64,000 bases of DNA, from NCBI GenBank assembly GCA_903813345.2, contig CAIIXF020000003.1, forward strand, positions 9,938,218 to 10,002,217, given 5' to 3'. A program made the position numbers and the translations under genes. The stretch's first letter is position 1. Each line of letters opens with the position of its first letter. The DNA is from Owenia fusiformis. Lineage: Eukaryota; Annelida; Polychaeta; Sabellida; Oweniidae. Below are positions 59,181 to 64,000 of this stretch, piece after piece. The notes below the pieces were generated by a model. The model was not told where the DNA came from, made no database searches, and saw only the letters and a program-made list of their open reading frames with translations.

Positions 59181-60240
59181 ACGCCAAGTGATCGGAGGGG
59201 GACTAAGCGATTTCTGCAAGAAATTTCTCCTAATTTGGAAGATTTGTCTTTTCAAGGAAACTTTTTACAACTGAATTGCTTAATGAATATGTGCAAGGCG
59301 TGGTCCAATATGTTAGATCTTCTAGGATTATTTTTGAACCGATACACTTCTAAGATATGAGATCTATTACAAAAGGCGCAACGTCACCAACGTGAAAAAG
59401 TCAATGTTGTTTGCTATACATCCAGCAACAATGGTCTATGTGACTTGTAATAAATACTTATAAAGGACGCTATTATCACTTATGCCTGGATCACAGCATT
59501 TGCCCCGATTCATCGGCCGGCACGATTGTGAACAGGATTCTCAATCGGCCGAGCGCCGGCCGATGAGTTGGAGCAAATGTGACCCAGGCATTAATATTAA
59601 ATAACTCGATAAACTGATTCATGCTATGAAGCATTTGTTTTTTGACTGTATATTTATGAAACCCATATGGGCGAAAAATAGAAAATTGCCAAAACTTGAT
59701 ATGGGATGGTATATGACATTGTATTAGGTAATACTAAAAACCATGCAAACAAGGTCTCGATGTTTAGAGATTTACTTTGGCCAACTGTTACTTTTAGTAT
59801 TTATTCAAAGTAGATAGCTCCCTCTGAAAAATATGAGTTCTTTATAAAAAACGTCAAGTCAAAAATAGCCTGCAACATTGTACTTTTCGCTGATGTATAT
59901 CCAGATAAAGTGTAATCGTGCTTCATTCTTTGCTAGACATTTCATTCTATTTTTAGAGTGATTTGTTAATATATAATTAGACTGTATTATTCATATATCA
60001 GTACATATGTTAAAGTTTGATTAAATGAATAGTAACTAAACACCACTTAGTATTCTTAACCATAAATTAGCCCATAATTTATTACTCCGTATTACCTGGA
60101 AATTATGAAGCGTTTGATAACGTCATCATTTATCGCAGTCCATATAATTCTTACGTAATATGTAATTATATTCTCACCTATAGACGACGATTTTGAAATG
60201 CAATTCGAGGTTAGCCCTAATGTCTGCAGGGGGGAGGAGA
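59180..60240 (+). repeat. Segmental duplicate of the spacer downstream of P450 A
   Basis: Matches 6440-6920 in order: the G-rich stretch after the array, AAAGTGTAATCGTGCTTCAT, ATATAATTAGACTGTATTAT, TTAGTATTCTTAAC, TATGAAGCGTTTGATAACGT and TATAGACGACG. The small CGGCCGG MITE (59481-59593) was inserted in this copy only. Together with the array remnant it marks a lost or rearranged P450 gene before GPCR D. Confidence 0.75.
59481..59593. mobile_element. CGGCCGG-type MITE, copy 4
   Basis: Left end TATGCCTGGATCACAGCATT, right end CAAATGTGACCCAGGCATTA; arms ATCGGCCGGC / GCCGGCCGAT. Sits inside the duplicated spacer before GPCR D. Confidence 0.78.
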
Positions 60241-60447
60241 AGGCGGATTGATCCCACTGGATTTTTTCAATAATACTTTTTGAAATGTCTTGTGTCCGTT
60301 TTTTTCTTCAGCCACAAATATTATACACTTTTTGCATAAAAAACAAGGTCATTCGGAGAATTGGAGCAAAGTTATGGTTATAAAGTTCAAAGTGATAATT
60401 TATTGCTCTGTTTGATAAATAATCATTAAGCATGTTAAATTATCTTT

Positions 60448-60820
60448 TATAACATACCTATGATGATGTATAGTGCAAAGTGTACACAAGACAGCGGGCC
60501 AATATAACTTTTGAAAAGCCCGCGCCCGCTAACTTTCTGATTGGTCAAGGCGCTGACGTCATAACCAATCAATCGAAGATAAAACTGCGCGAGCAATTTT
60601 TCTAAACTCATTTCAATCATTTTCAAATCATTTGTTTGTCAATTCTATAAGAAAACGGTACTCTCTGACCAGTCTACATTATCAAAGGTATGTTATAAAT
60701 CGTTTATGTCACTATCGTGGCACATATGCCCTCGGTTCTCAGAGATCAATGTCCCTCCCAAGGTCGGGCCATATATCACTGAGACCTCGGGCATATATGC
60801 CACGATAGTGACATAACCTC
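60448..60820. mobile_element. Two-hairpin MITE with promoter-like boxes, copy 2
   Basis: About 95 percent like 37749-38120 over its whole length, including both hairpins. The box cluster is better preserved: CTGATTGGTC, perfect CRE TGACGTCA at 60554-60561, AACCAATCAATCG and AAGATAAAAC. Located 420 bases upstream of GPCR D. Confidence 0.85.
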
Positions 60821-61240
60821 TAATTATTTCATGAAAATCGAGCCACTTTTGCCTTACATTTTAAGGTATGCTAAAATTCAGTTAATTAGCAAGTATTCGA
60901 GAGTATCCAGAAAATGTTAAAGATGTACACCCCTGGGTCACGTTAACCTCGATTAAACCTACGGATTGCAACAAACCCAACATTATGAAAGTAATAAAAA
61001 GTAATTAAACATTGCATAGACTCCTCTTGCGACTATAAAGAGTGTTATGAAAAATTGCCGACATTAGTGTTACATTTTTACAAGCATTAAAGCTGACATT
61101 CTGTGAGAAATGATAGCTTTAAAAACAATTTAATAACACATATTGCCCGGACGACTACGCTTTTCAGACAAAATTGATATATCAAAGGATGTAGAATGTG
61201 TTCAATGCATTAGATTAAGTGCACATAACAAAAAGGGAAC

Positions 61241-61438
61241 ATGGAGTTCTATCTAGTAAATTCGGCAGAGGTAATTACCAAAACGAATGCATCTGATCAG
61301 AGTTTCCAATGGACTAACCCTCTTTATGCAGAACATTCCCCGGGAAAGTTTGCAGTTTACATATTCTTTGCTGTAACATTTTCCATATTGGGAGTATTTG
61401 GAAACCTACTTGCAATAATTTCAATTGCACGAGAAAAT
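61241..61438 (+). CDS. GPCR copy D, first exon only (gene continues past window)
   Basis: Encodes 66 residues corresponding to exon 1 of GPCR C: start MEFYLVNSAE, a sequon (NAS), then TM1 with FGNLLAIISIAREN, ending in phase 0 at a GTAAGT donor. The last 114 coding bases differ from copy C at a single synonymous site, while the first 84 bases differ at about 18 sites plus a codon indel. Homology to copy C continues about 90 bases into the intron. Exon 2 (expected to read like VPENMFIVSLAAAD) was not seen before base 64000; copy C has a long first intron too, so the rest probably lies to the right. A pseudogene cannot be excluded from one exon. Confidence 0.8.
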
Positions 61439-62577
61439 GTAAGTTTACGTATATAATGCTGTTGATAATGTAAAATATATGATAGTTGTATATTAGTATC
61501 AAGTAAGTTTAGTTCATATTGGTATGTAAACGCCTGGCCATCGACAACGTGCAGTGACAAAATATACCGTCGTACACTGTACGGTGTCACTATTCTAACT
61601 GATATTAAGCAAAAAAATGATGTGGGTGTGGTGTAAGTTTTAAAAAATTAATCTGAGGAATACTTAAGGGAACGTATGTTTAATTTCGTGTGTATTCGAT
61701 TTGGAAGACATTTACCTTTCTAATTCCGTGAAGAGATTTTCGGGCAGTACTCGAGTTTTTTCGTAGTAAATCTACACACCAAGAATGATCGTTTAGAAAA
61801 TGTTATTTTTTCACATTTCCTTTGGTCGTTTTTCCCCCTGTCGCCTAAGAGTGTCGGTTATTTTTATGAGAATATGTTTCCCAAACTTACATAATTAAGG
61901 TCGGTTGAAGCTTTAATAAATATTCACGTTTCGCTAAAATAATAAAAACGAAAAAAATCATAAGTGTACGTTGTCATCTCGATGTACGATGTCCCATGGA
62001 ATATACATATCTGAATTCAGTTAACAATTATGTAGACAATATATTTTTCATAACACTAAGGGGCAGAGGATCAGATTCATTTAAAACTGAAACGGAACAA
62101 TCCTAATTCAACTTGATTGAACTATATATTGAACCTCTGCACTTTCCAGATATAGCATAAACGGGATTTAGAAAGTCATTATTGACTAGCTTGTATATAT
62201 CTCTCTTTGAACGCTTAAAGATTATTAAAATTCATAAAAGTGCAACATAACGTAACGTACCGACGGCGAATGGTCAAAGAGGTTGGTAGATAACACCCCA
62301 TGGTCAAATATTAATCACCATATCAACACCTTCATAAAATAAAATAGCATTCGACAAGAGGTAAAAATCACTTTAGCGTTTATCTGTACCAGGGATACAT
62401 GAACATGTTCGTTGAACATAACGTGTTACTCATAAAACAGTCAGACTTCCGGTTGCAATGTACACGTAGCATAAAATAAAGTAATCGGTGTAATTTGTAT
62501 TTTCAATGTGAATAGGAGCACCTGAATGTTCTAATTAGGGATATATCGTGAGATAAACGTTTATGATCTAAGATAAA
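61439..62577. other. GPCR D intron 1, visible part
   Basis: The first 90 bases match intron 1 of GPCR C. The remainder is AT-rich without features. Confidence 0.5.
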
Positions 62578-62850
62578 TTGTATAGAAAATTAATTAAAAA
62601 TAGAAATGATTTTAACTTCACAACATTTAAACATCAATGTGATTTAGTCTCAGATGCAATTGTTCATGCAAAAACCAGTTATCAGGACAAGATGTGCAGT
62701 AATCTTGATGAAGAGGCAGCTAGTAAGAAAAATTATTGGACCATCATTAAAAAATTAATAGGTTCTAAATTTGCATCAGGAATTCCTTTTTTAGAGATTA
62801 ACAGGACGATCATTGAAGATGACCATGCTAAAGCTAATGATACGACGTCA
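62578..62850 (+). mobile_element. LINE ORF2 fragment (linker before the RT domain)
   Basis: Reads YRKLIKNRNDFNFTTFKHQC, then AIVHAKTSYQDKM, SKKNYWTIIKKLIGSKFASG, IPFLEINRTIIEDDHAKAN, the pattern found between endonuclease and RT in jockey/CR1-like LINEs. It ends before any RT block. Open over about 90 codons; truncated at both ends. Confidence 0.8.
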
Positions 62851-64000
62851 GATACTGTACATCACGGCATTTTACTGCATTTTTACATGCGTACTTACTT
62901 TTAAAACCGCAATATCTAGACAGCAAAATCATATTTTTCTAGAATTTTTCGTCATCAGTTGAACACGTATGTCCATGAAATATTTTGCCTAACAGAATTC
63001 CAAATAACTGATTTGGGACTTTTTAAATGAGAATCACGCATGCCTTATTATGCGACTTTCTATGCTAAAACCGGGTGTGGACTGTAACATTTTGAAGAAA
63101 AATGATTTTAATTTTAAACGAAAACTGAAGATAACTTTTTCATTTCTTAACGGATCTTTTTCAGATTTTCAAAATATTTAAATTCACCATTTTGAAAAAG
63201 ACAAACAGATTCTTTGTGATGACGTCATAATATAACAATGCTAACTTAACGCTTGTATTTATGCAAAAAAAGTGTGGACAGGCAGAATTTCGTACCAACA
63301 AGATATATATTTTGATCAATTAAACATTAAATCGTTTGAAAGGTGAATTATTCTTTTTTGATTCTTGAAAGGCATATCGTATTCTTTATTTGTATCAAAA
63401 AATTATATCATTTCGATTAAAATTCAGTCTGTAAGAAGTATAAATTGAAAGAAATATGAAGTGAAGCCATGTGAAAAATTCACAAAATTACGTTTCATTT
63501 TTTGAGTTCAAATATTTCTAATTAAGGGATAAACATTCAAAACTTTCCAATGTTTCAGCATGTTCTTTTAAATATACCCCTTACTACATACAATTAATTT
63601 CATTTAATTTGAACCAGTATATACTGAGATAGACATCATTTTATCACCGCAACCCCAAGTGAAGCCTTTACAAAATAAGACGTTACGCCGTTAGCGTATT
63701 ATATGTTCTCCTTTATTATTCATTGCTTTAAATAAATAAAACTAAATATTCGAGTTTGAAATAAATTACAAATAATGCATTTAACAATCCTTAATATCTT
63801 CCCGTCTGTGTATATCAGTTGAATATGACAAGGGGTACTGTGAAAGAGTCTAGAAAGACGGTGCGACAACGAGAGCGCAGGGCCGAAAAGCGCGACAAAG
63901 AAGAAAACGGGTAGGGTTTGAAATGTCTACTTTCTGGTGATTCTAATTCTGTATATCGTGACTCAACCTTTTTGAATATAGAATTGTATTGAAGCGCACA
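62851..64000. other. Right end of the window, no confirmed gene
   Basis: AT-rich. A more GC-rich patch at 63826-63915 reads MTRGTVKESRKTVRQRERRA and is preceded by an acceptor-like GTGTATATCAG; it could be a short exon but has no homology that I recognise. Confidence 0.35.

Noticed and set aside
1-64000. Search for LTR or virus-like elements
   Set aside because: No paired LTRs, integrase, protease or capsid motifs were recognised; the only RT blocks are of non-LTR type.

Overview
The window is AT-rich, intron-rich DNA from an invertebrate animal. Its genes have canonical GT-AG introns of 0.2 to about 20 kb, its spacers are full of short inverted-repeat transposons, and its genes fit a marine invertebrate: a tandem CYP2-clan cytochrome P450 pair, a tandem pair of melatonin-receptor/Moody-Tre1-like class A GPCRs, and a nuclease-like protein with a tesmin/TSO1 CXC domain. 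A hemichordate, other basal deuterostome or lophotrochozoan would all fit; the sequence alone does not settle the phylum. Layout: P450 A occupies 892-5113 (last five exons, 5' part outside the window). It is followed by a minisatellite made from its own 3' end (5114-6300) and a spacer. P450 B runs from 9155 to 31727 in seven exons whose phases all match and give 502 residues; its fourth intron is 19.7 kb and filled with repeats. A second P450-derived minisatellite follows (31728-33410). GPCR C runs from 34196 to 50485 in five exons (359 residues); its 13-kb first intron holds a LINE split by an 8.7-kb insertion with 1.1-kb inverted ends. On the minus strand, 57537-54110 encodes a 996-residue protein with a FEN/PIN-like nuclease core and a C-terminal CXC domain. 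GPCR D begins at 61241 and runs off the right edge; only exon 1 is present. How the parts fit: the order P450, minisatellite, spacer, GPCR occurs once completely (B then C). It also occurs in a decayed form, because the spacer upstream of GPCR D (59060-60240) retains the P450-type minisatellite and the flank seen downstream of P450 A. The locus therefore looks like repeated duplication of a two-gene P450+GPCR block. In both gene pairs, divergence is concentrated in a short stretch: SRS-5 and the ExxR motif in the P450s, and the extracellular N-terminus in the GPCRs. P450 B has Ile in place of the near-invariant ExxR arginine. The remaining sequence holds Tc1/mariner elements with TA target duplications, a hAT element with a perfect 8-bp duplication, a PIF/Harbinger-like element with TTA duplication, a small CGGCCGG-rich MITE family (five copies), a two-copy MITE carrying CCAAT and CRE boxes, a 520-bp near-perfect palindrome, and an 83-bp and a 90-bp tandem array. 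No tRNA, rRNA, CRISPR array or retroviral/LTR element was recognised.
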